DNA from: Termitomyces sp. T153
Lineage: Eukaryota; Basidiomycota; Agaricomycetes; Agaricales; Lyophyllaceae
Length of the DNA stretch: 64,000 nt
NCBI GenBank assembly: GCA_018296165.2
Contig: JACKQL020000154.1
Span: forward strand, 1-64,000
Direction of reading: 5' to 3'
This document shows positions 33,001-44,617 of the stretch, piece after piece. Made by a program: the position numbers and the translations under genes. Position 1 is the stretch's first letter. The number at the start of each line of letters is the position of its first letter. A model generated the notes under the pieces. The model was not told the origin of the DNA, searched no databases, and saw only the letters and a program-made list of their open reading frames with translations.

Positions 33001-33390
33001 GCTAATGATGCATATGGATGAGTCTGATGGAACTTAGGCCAAAAATGAGGAGTACATCAAACTTGAGGGTTATAAAAATGTTTATTATACCCAAGATAGT
33101 GATAATGAGGAACTATTTTCCCTCACTGAGGTACCTGCTGCCAAGGGTAGAGAGTGAGAACCTAGTAATGAGGTTTGCATGCATAGTGTTTGAAGCATGG
33201 CATTGAAAGGAGCCAGGGATTGGCCAGTCATGCCTGCATGAGGTGAGGAATGTCTCATCACTTGGGTGGACATCAGTCTAAAACTGTGGTTTGTGCATGT
33301 GACTGGGATATGCATGGCTCAATTAAACACACTAATCACCCTGCAGCTGGAAACAAATGCAAGTCATTCTATAATAAAGTATAGGACCAG
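30090..33390 (+). mobile_element. Element J: gag region of another gypsy family, truncated by E2
   Basis: Decayed plus-strand gag. It starts with a basic stretch (QRHLRKKERQKQERKKKQAA, about 30,093), then NATTLFQVLNKLDIVRNQRD (about 30,490) and an Ala/Lys/Pro-rich linker. The capsid core is at about 31,980-32,520 (FSNLEDWLTSIYIF, VLIMMDFLTVGALK, YNLFINPLTMQNACDAFCNA, NAVLEHAQDMAIFPDEFTI), a typical Retrotrans_gag pattern. Protease-linker sequence (GYKNVYYTQDSDNEELFSLT, about 33,067) follows and is cut at 33,399 by the E2 LTR. No pol of this copy is in the window. Confidence 0.75.
32711..32990 (+). repeat. 90-bp tandem repeat, about 3 copies
   Basis: Units start at 32,711, 32,801 and 32,891 (ACTGGAGCAGTG...), an exact 90-bp period that keeps frame (30 residues: core LEQCMQQGSISMQGAKSTSS). 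Units 2 and 3 are identical until the third is cut short by a small deletion near 32,948; unit 1 differs at only a few bases. This near-identity inside otherwise decayed gag indicates recent tandem duplication. Confidence 0.9.
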
Positions 33391-33399
33391 GGTGACCAT

Positions 33400-34048
33400 T
33401 GTCATGGCCCACTCCCTGAATCCTTGGACCTTGTTCCCAGCCACCCTGCTTTTCTGGAGTTCCCCCCAATGACCCCTTAAACTCCCTCAACCTTTGTTTA
33501 TCCATAGTGCCCACTGTGAGTAATTCTGACACTTCTTTGGCAAACCCTGACAGCCTCCTGGCTGACTCTGACACTTTCTCCACAACTTCCAATGCTTCCT
33601 CTACTTTCCCTGAGCCCATGGGACCCTCCCCTACTGTTCCTGACACCAGCATATGTCACCAGTTTGTCACTGGACTTACCTGACCAGCTCTGGAGCATCA
33701 CAATGACTCTGGGGTGGCCCACATCCACATCTGATCCCAATGTTTTTGTTTGCCTTTCTCTCAGTCTCCCAGTCTTATCTCAGTCTCCCAGTCTTGTCTT
33801 GTTTCTATCTCTGTTATTGTCTTGTTATCATTTCTTATCTCCCCTTCAATCTATTTTTGTTCTTGTCTCAACCTTAGACTTCCCTGGACCACCCTGGACT
33901 TGTTCAGACTGCTCCCTCTCACTAATCCTTACAAGTATCTGAAGTCCAGACCTTCTACAAACACCAGGTTATCAGTACAGGACATCATGTCTGCCTAGTA
34001 GGGACTTGCACATTTCAGCTAAGCCCCCATGGTCAACAGAACCTGACA
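33400..34048 (+). repeat. 5' LTR of E2 (internally shortened)
   Basis: TGTCATGGCCC to AACCTGACA, 649 bp, shorter than the 1.0-1.2 kb sisters through loss of the TATA-containing middle. The 20-bp pyrimidine repeat CTCAGTCTCCCAGTCTTATC is present twice (about 33,761-33,800). Left neighbour ACCAT (33,395-33,399) would be the target duplication, but its partner is not found. Confidence 0.85.
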
Positions 34049-34114
34049 TAATATTGAGACTCCCCCTTACCCTGTTTGTAATGTCTGCAATTAGCCCCAC
34101 ATACCCTCCTGCTG

Positions 34115-35298
34115 GAACTCTTGATGTCTTTGGATGACATCACCCCCCCCTTCAGTGTCAAGACCCTCAAAATGCAGGGCACAGGTTATGGAATGGTGGG
34201 GGCATGGGAATCAAAGCTAAGTAATATTGATCAAACTGCAGCAAGTGGCAGCAGCATGGAGGACAAAGTTGAAGCATGGCTGCTGTTTGTCAGGGAGTTC
34301 TTCCCAATTAATTAAAAGGGTCAGACATACTCTGGGCTTCCCAAAATTCTTCCCCATGTCTTCCTCAGCTTTGTCTTCAGCATCATCTGCATCTTTGTCA
34401 GCATCTCCTGCTCCCCTGTCACCTCCCCTCTAGACAGCTGCACCTGCTACCCATGCCTGTGGAGCAATGGAGTGTTGCCTCTATGGACTTCATCATAGAG
34501 CTCCCCAATGTGATCATGGTGGTGGTGGACCTGTATGGCAAGTGAGCACACTTCATTCCAACTCACACTATTTGCTCTGCCATGGGTGCCACAAACCCTG
34601 TACTGAAGGAATGTCTGGAAGCTCCATAGCCTCTCCAACACCTATATCTCTAATCAGGGGCCACAATTTGTAGCAGACTTCACCAGGGAACTCTACCAAC
34701 TACTCAGTATGAAGCTGCACACCTCCACTGCCTACCACCTGCAGTCTGACAGCCAGACCAAATGCATAAACTAGGAGTTGGAGCAGTACCTCTGCCTCTT
34801 CTGCAACAAGTGCCAAGATGACTGGGACAAACTCCTCCCTAATGTTGAGTTCCAATACAACAACTATATTTACACTTCCACCCAATTTTCCCCATTCTTC
34901 CTTGACACTGGACAACACCAATGCATGGGCTTTAAAACCTGGGCCTGGCCCTTGGAGAATGAAGCAGTAAACAAGTTTGTGGACTGGGTGAAGAAGTCAC
35001 AGCAGGAGGCCCAAGTGGCTCTGGCAAAGGCAAAGGATGACATGGCACAATACAACAACTATAGACAGACCCTGGGGCACAAATACCAGCCTGGGGATTG
35101 AGTTTACCAGGATGCCTCCAACATTAGGACTACCCAACCTTCAAAAAAGCTGTTGCACTGCAAATTGGGACCTTTTATAGTAGAGATAATGTTGCTGGAA
35201 CTTTTTTACCAGGAGGCTTACAGTTTTTAGCCTTAATAAATGTTTGTTTTGACTTCTGGTGTTTTATTATATTCCCAATAATATGACAACATTGTATC
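34115..35298 (+). mobile_element. Remnant of another chromovirus (integrase plus LTR G tail)
   Basis: Interrupts the E2 gag. At 34,440-35,185 it is an A/C-type integrase fragment (YGK and AHFIPTHT near 34,535-34,570; FCNKCQDDWDKLLPNVEFQY at 34,798; YQPGD at 35,085). At 35,186-35,298 it is the end of LTR G (ACCAGGAGGCTTACAG...TTGTATCA), matching 43,536-43,650 in reverse. The 34,115-34,430 part is unassigned. The left boundary is approximate. Confidence 0.65.
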
Positions 35299-37500
35299 AG
35301 TGCTGCCCTCCAACATTCCCTGCTAATGGCAACCACTCCCACATGTACTCCAGAGGATTTTCTGCAGTACCCCCCAATTCTGCATGCATACCTTCTACCC
35401 ACTCATTACTATGCATACTCCACTCCTGCTGTGGCTCCAGCCCCTCCAGAGCATCCAAATAATTATTCCCCTCCTTGATTGCCATTTCCTGCTCAAATTC
35501 CTCCTTTCTTCAGACAGCAATGGGTCAAAGCTTATGTCTAGCAGCATGACAAAGTCCTCCACTTCCTCCACCTCTTCCCCATGGAGTTTGCAAGATGCAC
35601 CTGTACCCTCCTTATCAACCTAGGCTACCCCAACACTCGAAGCAACTCTGGAGGTTTGAGCAGACTGACTTCTTAATTTCCACAAATGTTATCTGCAAGG
35701 AAACCTTTCCAAAACTACGCAAGGCACCTTGGGAATTGATGCCAACCTACAGAACAAGCTCCATGCCTTGGTCAAAGAAATCCATACCAGCCCAAACCCT
35801 CATCCATTTGAAGATTCTCTGGACCCCTGCCACTCCTTCTATGTGCAATGCAAGGGACCTCAACCTCAACCCTATGAGCAGACTGTTTGACCAACTTGCT
35901 GCTCACACCCAGGCCCTCTCTACTTGCCCCTGGGCAAACTCCATCCCCAGTGCCTTTTGTACCTGGGACCAGCCTGCTGTCCCCAAACTCCATACCCAAT
36001 GGCCACTCCCACATGTTGACAATAACAATCAAACCCTCTCCTATATTGATGAGTCTGGCAACCCTGCTGACAAGCCTGCCCTGCGCAATGGCCCTCCCTA
36101 AGATAGACCTCCCCACTTTGACTTCTGCACTCCCTGTAGCAATGCCCCACAACTCCACCAGAATGCCCCAATCCCCTCAAGGCAACCCACAGGCCCCAGA
36201 GCACCTTGACCCTCCTTCCTCATCAACCCCCCTTATCTTGCACCCACTCTAATGCCCAACCCCCCTGCTGATGGTAGTTACTTCAGACCACCCACCCCCA
36301 GAGGACCTCCTCATCCTCAATGGGCCCTAGGGCCTCCCCTGGGCAATGTGGGCCAACCCTTTAGCAGTGGGCCTCCAAACAGCAGACCTCTTGGCAGATG
36401 AGGCCTGGCTATGGACAACTTTCCCCCTCAGCACAGCAATGGGAACAATTATTACTACTATTACAATGCCAGACCCCTACCTCAAACTAAAAATATGTAG
36501 GATAACACTCATAATGCACTGGCCCAGAAAGGCAAGCTCAACATTCAAAAACCTAAACCTTTCACTGGTTATGACTCCTAGAAATGGAGAATCTTCCTGA
36601 CACAGTGACTAACAATGTTCCAAGCTAAGCCTATTACCTTCCAGCTTAAGAGCTCACAAGTAGCCTTTGCCTCATTGTATTTGCAGAGCATCACCTTTGA
36701 CTACTACATAGTGCTACTCCCATTCAACCCCTACAGCTCTGTGCTCTCCAATTGGCTTGCTTTCACCCAGGAGTTCTCCAGTAAGTTCAGCATCTTTGAC
36801 ACTGTAGCAGAAGCAGAGGAGAATCTCTTCAACCTTTGAATGTGCAACAATGAACACTTCACAACCTTCATTGTACAATTTGAACAAGCAGCCTACAAAA
36901 TGGGATGGAACTACAATGCTCTCCACTTTGCCCTCTGCTGTGCCCTGCCTCAATGTATCAAGGATGTTCTCCACCTTGCCTCCAAGCAAACTACATATGA
37001 TGGGTACAAGGCACTCATTACACAGATTAACCAATGTTACTGGGGAGACCAGAGCAAGAACACTACACTGTGGACCACATGGAACACCTCCAACAACACT
37101 AACTAGCAGGCTGGAGCAACCAATGGCAACCAACTCTCAATCCTCACCAACTCTACCAACCTGATGCCCCATTTCCCTCAAGACCAAGGGCCTCCCAGTG
37201 CAAACCAACCCCTGGGACCATGCCCCTCTGCCCAACTCAACACTGCTGACTTCCACAAGACTCCAGAACTCTTGGACACCAACTCCAACAACCTCAATGA
37301 TGCTCCAGACTCTGCCAACAATCAAGAAGCCCTATGTGTAAACAAGATTCAGAACAGGCCCTAGATTGATGTACCAGAGAAGACTCAGGAGAAACAATGG
37401 AAGGAAGGTGCATGCATCCTATGTGGTGAGCAGGACATTTTATCAGTAGTTGCCCTAAATGCCAAATGATGGGATGTGCCATAGGGACTATCAATAGAGA
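35299..37500 (+). pseudogene. gag of E2
   Basis: Homologous to E1 gag (57,281-59,700). Seen here: an N-terminal Pro-rich region (HYYAYSTPAVAPAPPEHPN-like, about 35,400); QWAL..PLGNVGQPF and an NGNNYYYYYNARPLPQT-like stretch (about 36,330-36,490); the capsid core from about 36,530 (LNIQKPKPFTGYDS, LKSSQVAFASLYLQSITFDY, NWLAFTQEFSSKFSIFDTVA); and a zinc knuckle region near 37,410-37,460 (CILCGEQDILSVVALNAK, knuckle decayed). Many frameshifts. Gag would form particles in the cytoplasm. Confidence 0.75.
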
Positions 37501-37576
37501 AGACTGCAACTACTAGTTCATGGGAAACAACTTAGTGGTTTAGGTCTTGAAGATGCACTAGACCATGGACTAGACC

Positions 37577-37995
37577 TTGACATGTTCTTTATTCTGGCTG
37601 CATTCCTTTACGCAATGGTACTCACTCTGGATGGCCTCTCAGCACATCTCCCTTCCCACTCCTCCCACACCCTCCTCCTCTGCACCACCTTCTCCTGCAC
37701 CACCCTTCCCTTTTCCAATGACCTCATCCCCACACTGGTTGACAGCAGCACCACTAATAACTTCATTGACAAATTCTTGGCAGCACTTGCTCCCCAACAC
37801 CTCTGATGTCTCCCCACTCCAATCCTCCTCAAACTCTTTGATGGTGACCCCACCTCCACCAAAGATATCACACTGTGTGGAAACAACTGTGACCTTTGCC
37901 AATGGATGATGCCAAGACCTCCAACTACTTGTCACTAAACTAAACTCCTCTGCCTCCATTGTCCTAGACTTTTCATGGCTCTGCTTCACCAATCC
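37577..37995 (+). pseudogene. First retropepsin-like domain of E2
   Basis: Contains LIPTLVDSSTTNNFIDKFLA (about 37,725), then LLKLFDGDPT, ITLCVETTVTFANG and SIVLDFSWLCFTNPHID. This matches the order active-site strand, flap and ILG-like strand. DSG has become DSS, compatible with G-to-A at a CpG across AGC-GGC. A second, homologous domain follows at 38,150; the same pair occurs in E1. Confidence 0.7.
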
Positions 37996-38139
37996 CCACA
38001 TTGACTGACCCAGTCTCACTCTTTGCCTTGACCAGGACAACCCAACCAACTCTGGACCAGTACCCTTCAATATCTCACCCCCCTCCAAGAGCCCTGAAGG
38101 TATGACCAACAATCCCTAGACTCCCCCACAGCTTTGCTC

Positions 38140-38444
38140 AAAGTCCACACAGTCATTCATCATCAACCTCCAACTTGACAGCTCACCAACTGCTCTCCCT
38201 GCCCTTGTCAACAGCAGCACCTCCAGCACCTTCATCAGCAACCAGCTCAACCTCTGACACAATGACCTCAACAAACCACTTGAGCTCCAACTCTTTGACA
38301 GAAGCCTTGCCACAACAGGAATCACTTAATACCATGACAATTCCCTCACTCTTGACAACAATTTGAGGTTCCAGGTCTGTCTCCTTGTCACCCAGCTCCC
38401 CTGTCAACTCCAATCATGCTTGGACTTTCATGGCTGCAGGACAT
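38140..38444 (+). pseudogene. Second retropepsin domain of E2, split by LTR H
   Basis: PALVNSSTSSTFISNQLNL (about 38,188) is the active-site strand, with DSG changed to NSS. KPLELQLFDRSLATTGIT and NSLTLDNNLRFQV follow, then a CLDFHGC... strand cut at 38,444. The rest (NIDWKNLTMQF-like, 39,575) resumes after LTR H. Confidence 0.75.
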
Positions 38445-39564
38445 TGATGCGCTCCTATGCTGCCTAATGCCATGCAGAAAACTTAAAAAGAGGATCTGAC
38501 ACCAGTCACTAGATAGGGTAGCAGGCAGTAGGAAGTTAATAGTTGAGGGTGAGTCAGTAACTGGTCCAGAGAACTAGAGCAAAAGTTGTGTTGTGGAGTG
38601 AAGTCAAAAGAAGTTGCTATTGCTAGCAGAAGTCACTAGTGACAATAAGGAGAGAAAAAGGGTAAAGACCAGTAACATTGCTAAGACAAAGTGCCCCCAT
38701 AATGGAGGTAGTGGAGAGTGAGGGAATAAGGTAGAGACAGGGAAAGGTGGTAACAGGAAGACTAAAATTAAGGGATGAACATAAACTGATCACTAGCCAT
38801 AGTTTCTAGAGTCACTAGGTCAGATTAATTAAAATAGGCACTTGCAGTTGGCACCACACTAAGTCAAGTTCAAAGTCAAGAAGGCTTATCACTAAGCCTG
38901 AGTCGAAGGTGATAAAAGAGCGAAAGAAGCAAAGTGAAATCTCTTGCTAGTAAGCTCAAAGATATCAGTTCTCCAATTGTTTGTTTTTTGTGTCTATATA
39001 CAGTTAGTATTTATATGTTTCAAAGTATAGTATGGGAAAGTAAACAAATAGGCACCACTAGTGATGGTGTCTGTTACTGTGTTTAGGGTGCATATGAGGC
39101 GTCAGTCTGTAACTAAGTGAAAAATCATAGGCGAAGTCTTGGCAGCACCTAATTGCAAATGAAACCAAAAAGTAACAAGTCCAATGTCAATACCTGAAGT
39201 GTAGATGCCATTCAAGTATGTTGGTAAGCTAGGCAAAAGAAATGATAGTAAAAAGGTACATGTCTGATAATTTGTCCATATATAGTAAGAGAATACTGTT
39301 TCATTGCTAGAGTCATTAGGGTCGCTAATAATCATTGCTAGGGAGGGTCTAGGCCTTGATGATTTAGACCCAAGTTCCAGACTCCACATGATGTTTCTCA
39401 TGATCAGTAAGTCTTGCAGTTGCTAAAGTCTCATGCTTCGGTTCAATCCTCCGGCTAAGTCTTGTGTGCTGAGTGTTGTGACTTGTGTCAGATTTAAGGT
39501 AGTCAGCTGCCACTAAGTCCAAAATGCCAAAAAAATGGTGCTCAGCAATAACTGGGGCTCATCA
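38445..39564 (+). mobile_element. LTR H, solo insertion in the E2 protease
   Basis: A 1,120-bp block from TGATGCGCTCC to GGGGCTCATCA interrupts the E2 protease exactly (GGACATtga...CAACCC against GACATCAACCCC in E1). TGATG/CATCA ends and lack of coding sequence indicate a solo LTR; orientation is unknown and I assigned plus arbitrarily. The target duplication is not clean (GACAT left, AATGT or ATGTC right). It keeps visibly more CpG (GCGCTC, TTCGGTTC, TCCGGC, GAGTCG) than its host element, so it is probably younger. Confidence 0.65.
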
Positions 39565-40282
39565 ATGTCAACCCTAACATTGACTGGAAGAATCTCACCA
39601 TGCAATTCTTCAGCTCTGAAGCAAGTTTAGCAGCCACCATCCTCCTTTGCATCCAGTCCACCTTGGGCTCCAACATCCCTGACCTTGATGCCAACACCTC
39701 CAGAGCAACCAAAGGCCCCTCAACCCTCAATGACAACCAGGAAGGTGAAGACAATGTGCCTCTGCCCCAGTCACCCTTGAATAAAAACTAGACAGCTGCC
39801 CCCCAACATACCCCAGAATCAATACAAAGGTCTACAGTACCCCAACCAACAATGCCCAACCCCTTTAAACAGCCCCACCACCACTCCATACCCGACTGCT
39901 GCCACCCCATTGCCCACTCCCATCAATCCCAGAGATCTCAACATCAAAATTATTGGTGTGATCCCCTTCACATGCATTTTACAAGATGGCACCCCCACCT
40001 TCCAACTACAAATCACACCAGCCCTACTAGAAGAATACCTCCACACAGAAACTACTCTGCTGGAACAAAAAACAGAAGAACAGATTCTATACAAAGTAGT
40101 TCCCCTGGAATATCATTAATTTGCTGACATATTCTCTGAAGAGAGTGCAAAAGAACTTCCTCTGCATCAGTCCTACAATCACAAAATTGATTTCAAAGAA
40201 GGCACCTCACCCACATTTGGCAGAATCTACAACATGTCCAAGATTGAACTCCAGGCCCTGAAGGATTACCTCAACAACATGC
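39565..40282 (+). pseudogene. E2 protease end, linker and start of RT
   Basis: Plus-strand continuation: protease end, a Ser/Thr-rich linker (NIPDLDANTSRATKGPSTLN, about 39,674), a DLNIKIIGVIPFTCILQDGT linker (about 39,928) and RT N-terminus KIDFKEGTSPTFGRIYNMSK (about 40,184). At about 40,283 it jumps directly to the RNase H segment: the roughly 900 bp holding the RT fingers, palm and YLDD (61,400-62,300 in E1) are deleted. Confidence 0.75.
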
Positions 40283-40499
40283 TTGGGAACCTTCTACACC
40301 TATTTGATGACCCCTATGGATCTCAACTACAACATCTACAACAAAAAACTCCTTGTGATTGTTGAAGCCTTCCATCAGTGGAGGACCTACTTTGAAGGAT
40401 CTCCATGCCTTATCCAAGTCTACTCTGACCATAACAATCTGCAGTACTTCCCAACCATGAAACAGCTCAGCCACTGCCAAGCTTGATGGTCTGAAACCC
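40283..40499 (+). pseudogene. RNase H fragment of E2, first part
   Basis: LNYNIYNKKLLVIVEAFHQW and IQVYSDHNNLQYFPTMKQLS, the central RNase H motifs. Interrupted after WSETL by a solo LTR; it continues at 41,652 (LEYDFTIHYCP). Confidence 0.8.
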
Positions 40500-41651
40500 T
40501 GTCAGGTTTTGCTGACCATAAGGGCTTAGCTACACTAAGTGAATCCTTACTAGGCAGACACAATATCCTGCACTGATAACTGGGCATTCAGAGAAGGTCT
40601 AGACATTGGGGCTTTGTGAGAATAAGTGATGGGGAGTGATCTGAACAAGTCCAGGGTGGTACAGAGAGGTCTAGGACAAGTTGCAGGAAAGGGGTTGGAC
40701 TCAATGGAACGTTAGGTACAAGTCCAGAAGTGAGTATTAGGAGTGTAGGGCAAACAGAGGCTATGTGAGTGATGGGAGCAGAGCCAGAGTTTGATGGGGG
40801 ATCAACAGAAGTTGATGGGTTTTGGGGCCAAGCAAATAGTGAGGTCTGGAGTGGGTTCAAAGAATGTTTGGATCCATAATCATAAGCATGGAGTTTGTAA
40901 AGGCATTAGGGTTAAAAGGACTTGAACATAGTAATGGAAACAGAGTCAAAGGAGACAAGATGGAGTTGAGGCAAGATTGAGATGAGAACAAAAATATATT
41001 CAAGCAGAGATACAAAACAATGATGAGAACAATAATGAAAATAGAGACAAGACAAGACCAGGAGACTGAGATAAGACTGAGAGACTGAGATAAAGGGAAA
41101 CATACCATGGAACGTAGAACACAAGACAGAAACAATCAGACCATAAGTAATGTTAAGCAATATCAAGACTAGAGTATGGGGTGCTACTCTACAACTTATA
41201 TACTGACTACTTGAGAGCTCCAGGGGACAGTGGGTGTGGCAGTGGGGCTTGTCAGAGCCATGCAGAGTTGACAGGGGTCAGTTGTAATCAGGGGACAGGC
41301 TGCAAGTGATATTCTGATGGGATCAATTGAGGATGCAGGCTGTCCTGGGGTTGTCATAATGCTCTGGAGTTGGTTGGGCAAACTAGGGAGATAAGTTGGT
41401 GATGCACACTGGAGTTAGGAACAGTGGGGGAGGGTTCTAGGGGCTCAGGAGAGTCAGGTGAAGCATTGATGGCTACAGGGAAGCCATCAGAGTTAGACAG
41501 GAGGCCATTGGGGTTTGCTAGCAGAGTTACCCAGAGTGGGTGCCATGGGTGGGCAAAGGTTGGGGGAAGTCAAAGGAGGTGATGGAGGTGAACTCTGGGG
41601 AAGTGAGGTGGCTGGAAACAAGGTCTGGAGTTTTGGGAATGGGTCATGAGA
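40500..41651 (-). mobile_element. Solo LTR of family E in RNase H of E2, TSD AACCC
   Basis: A 1,152-bp family E LTR in minus orientation. Target duplication AACCC at 40,495-40,499 and 41,652-41,656. Removing it restores CTGAAACCCTCTTGGAGTAT, as found uninterrupted in E1 at 62,508-62,527. The terminal CA has decayed (TGAGA at 41,647-41,651 in place of TGACA). Confidence 0.88.
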
Positions 41652-41779
41652 AACCCTCTTGGAGTATGACTTCACCATCCACTACTGCCCCAGACAACTT
41701 GGCACAAAGCCCAATACACTCACTTGAAAGTCCAACATGTATCCAAAGAAGTCATTTGAAGCTGAGCAGAACACATTCA

Positions 41780-42599
41780 ACCATTAAGTGGTAATCCCTC
41801 TTGAGCATTTGCATACTATGCTGATTATGAATGAAGAAGGAATCCTCCACCAAATCAGAAACTCTTCTCCAGACTCCTTCACCCAGCATAACCCCTGCAA
41901 TAGCTCCACCAATGAGTCAAATGCCAACAACCCCTTCATGCTGCCTTTGGACCACTGCCTCCTACTTTGGAGTGGATAAATCTATGCTCCAGACCACAAG
42001 TCCATTTGTCTCAACATACTTGGGCAGCACCATGACCACAAACTCTGGGGACACTCAAGAATTTGTAAGACTCTCCAACTCATCTCCTGGACTTTACTTT
42101 TGGCCAGGAATGAAAAAGGACATTACACAATATGTAAGGGCCTGCAAACCTTGTCTCTGGGCCAAAGTACCCTACCACTGCCCTCACAGACCGCTAAAAC
42201 CCCTTCTTGTCAGCCAATGCCCCTGGTCCTCAGTCTCAATAGATCACATTATTGAACTCCCCAACTCCAAGGGCTTTGAGGCAATCCTCATGGTCATCTG
42301 CCACCTCACCAAGCAAGCCCTCTTCATCCCCTGCTACACCACTGACAATGCTCCAGAGTTTGCCAAGTTATTCCTCAAACATGTCTTCTCCAAACATAGA
42401 CTCCCAGACAACATCATCTCTAACTGTGGCCCACTGTTTGTCTCCCATTTCTGGCAGTTGTTATGCAAGGTGCTTGAAATAAAAACCAATCTATCAACTG
42501 CCTACCACCTGAAGACCAACAGACAAATAGAATGAGTAAACCAGACATTGGAACAGTATCTCTGCCTCTACATGAACTATTTATGAAATGACTAGTGTT
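41780..42599 (+). pseudogene. Integrase of E2, first part
   Basis: EEGILHQIRNSSPDSF region (about 41,842), a decayed HHCC zinc domain (CKPCLWAKVPYHCPH at about 42,150), catalytic core with SSVSIDHIIELPNSKGFEAI (first Asp, about 42,230), NIISNCGPLFVSHFWQ (second Asp now Asn, about 42,410) and NRQIE (Glu kept, about 42,520). Interrupted at 42,600 by a solo LTR; the C-terminal part follows at 44,872. Confidence 0.85.
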
Positions 42600-43535
42600 T
42601 GTCACAACCCATTCCCAGAACCCCTGACCTTGTTTCCAGCTACCTCACTTCTCTGGAGTTCACCCCCATCTCCCCCTTTGACTTCCCAAACCTATGCCCA
42701 CACATGTCACTCACTCCAGGTAACTCCAACACTTTCCCGGCAAACTTTGATAGCCCCCTGGCTAACTCTGATGCATTCCCTGCAGCCATCACTGCTTCCC
42801 TTGACTCTCCTGAACCCCTGGAACCCTCCCCCACCATTCCTGACTCCACTGTATGTCACCAGCTCATCACTCTGGTCCACCTAACCTACTCCAGAGCATC
42901 ATGACAACTCCAGGACAGCCCACATTCTCAATTGATCCCATCAGAATATCACTGTGGCCCATTCTGTGATCACAACTGACACCTATTGACTCTGCATGGC
43001 TCTGACAAGCCCTGCTGCCACACCCACTGTTCCCTGGAGCTCTCCAGTAGTCAGTATATAAGTTGTAGAGTAGTACCTTGTACTCTAGTCTTGATATTAC
43101 CTACTTATTGCTTAATGTTACCTATGGTCTAATTGTTTCTGTCTTGTGTTTTGTGTTCTGTGTTATATTTCCTTTCCTCTCAGTCTCCCAGTCTTATCTC
43201 AGTCTCCCAGTCTTATCTCAGTCTCCAAGTCTTGTCTCATCTCTATTTCCATTATTGTTCTTGTTATTGTTTTGTATCTCTGCCTGAATCTATTTTCATT
43301 CTTGTTTCAATATTGTCTCAACTCCATCTTGTCTTGTTTGACTGTTTCCACTATTGTGTTCAAGTCCTTTCAACTATAATGCCTTTACAAACTCTGTGCT
43401 TACAATTATAAACTCAAACATTCTTTAAACCAACTCTGGACCTTGCTATTTGCTCAGCCCCAAAACCCATCAACATCTGTTAATCACCCATCAAGCTCCA
43501 GCTCTGCTCCCATCACTTGCATAGCCTCCACTTAC

Positions 43536-44617
43536 TGATACGATGTTGTCACACCATTGGGAACATAATAAACACCAGAAGTCAAAACAAACATTTATTA
43601 AGGCTGAAAACTGTAAGCCTCCTGGTAAAACAAGTCCCAGCAACATTATCCCTTTAAATACACCAGAAGAAAGACAGAACAGGATAGGACAAGGACTATA
43701 CTAGACTATACACTCAATAATAGTCCAATCACTGTAATGGGAGGGGAAGCATGGGACTGGCAAAAGCACCTGAGTGGCATCAATTCTGGCAAGATCTAGA
43801 TCTGATCTAAGAATAACCAGATTGGAATATTGACTGAAAGGAGGTAAAGGAGGAATGAATGAGAAAGAATGGAATGAAGGGAAGGGAAAGGAAGATGAAT
43901 GGAAGAAAAAGAATGGAATGAAGGGAAGGGAAAGGAAGATGAATGGAAGGATATGAAATGAATGGAATGAAGGGAAGGGAAAGGAAGATGAATGGAAGGA
44001 TATGAAATGAATGGAATGAAGGGAAGGGAAAGGAAGATGAATGGAAGAACCTGAATGGGAAAGAACCTAAAAGGGGAAGAATATGAAAGGAATAAAGGAA
44101 GATGAATGGAATGAATGGGAGGGGACAGATGAATGGAAGAACCTGAATGGAGAAGAATATGAATGGAAGAAATACAAAGGAGGAAGAGATAAATGGGGCA
44201 AATGGAAGCTAAGAATGCAAAGGAGGAATGATGGAACCAGGAACTGGCCTGTGGCACTGAAACAGGCATGCCAAAAGGGGGAATTAGAATAACAGTTATG
44301 AATAAGGGGCTGGAAAGTATGGAACCAAAAGTCACATGTAGGGGGTGGTCTGTGCACTGTAGAAAGAGGTATAAATAGCCCAAGTAGAGTAGCAAATGGA
44401 CAGGCAATTAATAGGCAAAGGCTCGGTGGTTCCCAGGGAGTGAATCACTTAGGCTGGAGTTTGTTGAGACCCCTCTGCATTCAGAATAGAAATATTTTGG
44501 AAGTAAACCCCTTCAACTTCAAGCATTCATCAAGACATCAGTGTGGAATTGGAGTAGACTGCCTAAGTCTTCAAGAAAGCCCCAGAACTATCAGTATTAC
44601 TCTAACCCAGTACTACA
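43536..44617 (-). mobile_element. LTR G inserted in the E LTR
   Basis: A 1,082-bp block whose minus strand runs from TGTAGTACTGGG (44,617) to TGACAACATCGTATCA (43,536). The last about 110 bp match the LTR tail at 35,186-35,298, which identifies it as an LTR. It lies inside the E LTR (CATAGCCTCCACTTAC on the left; TTTGCTTCTGAACTTG on the right). A clean target duplication is not evident (CTTAC against TTACC). Confidence 0.68.
43871..44061 (+). repeat. 49-bp purine-rich tandem repeat in LTR G
   Basis: Units beginning GGAATGAAGGGAAGGGAAAG start at 43,871, 43,915, 43,964 and 44,013 (first spacing 44 bp, then 49 and 49). They lie within a longer purine-only tract (43,840-44,200) rich in GAATGGAAG. 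This is a repeat expansion, not CRISPR. Confidence 0.88.

Noticed and set aside
33400..34048. E2 5' LTR as a fifth solo LTR
   Set aside because: The leader and gag start of family E follow directly, as in E1, so it is the 5' LTR of E2.
39430..39470. tRNA-like B box (CGGTTCAATCC) suggesting a SINE or tRNA
   Set aside because: No matching A box or acceptor stem upstream; it lies inside LTR H.
43871..44061. CRISPR-like array
   Set aside because: Contiguous tandem repeats with no unique spacers, in a eukaryotic LTR.
44067..44407. Long Ser/Phe/His-rich minus-strand ORF resembling a secreted repeat protein
   Set aside because: It is the reverse translation of the 49-bp purine repeat inside LTR G; no start context or conserved domain.
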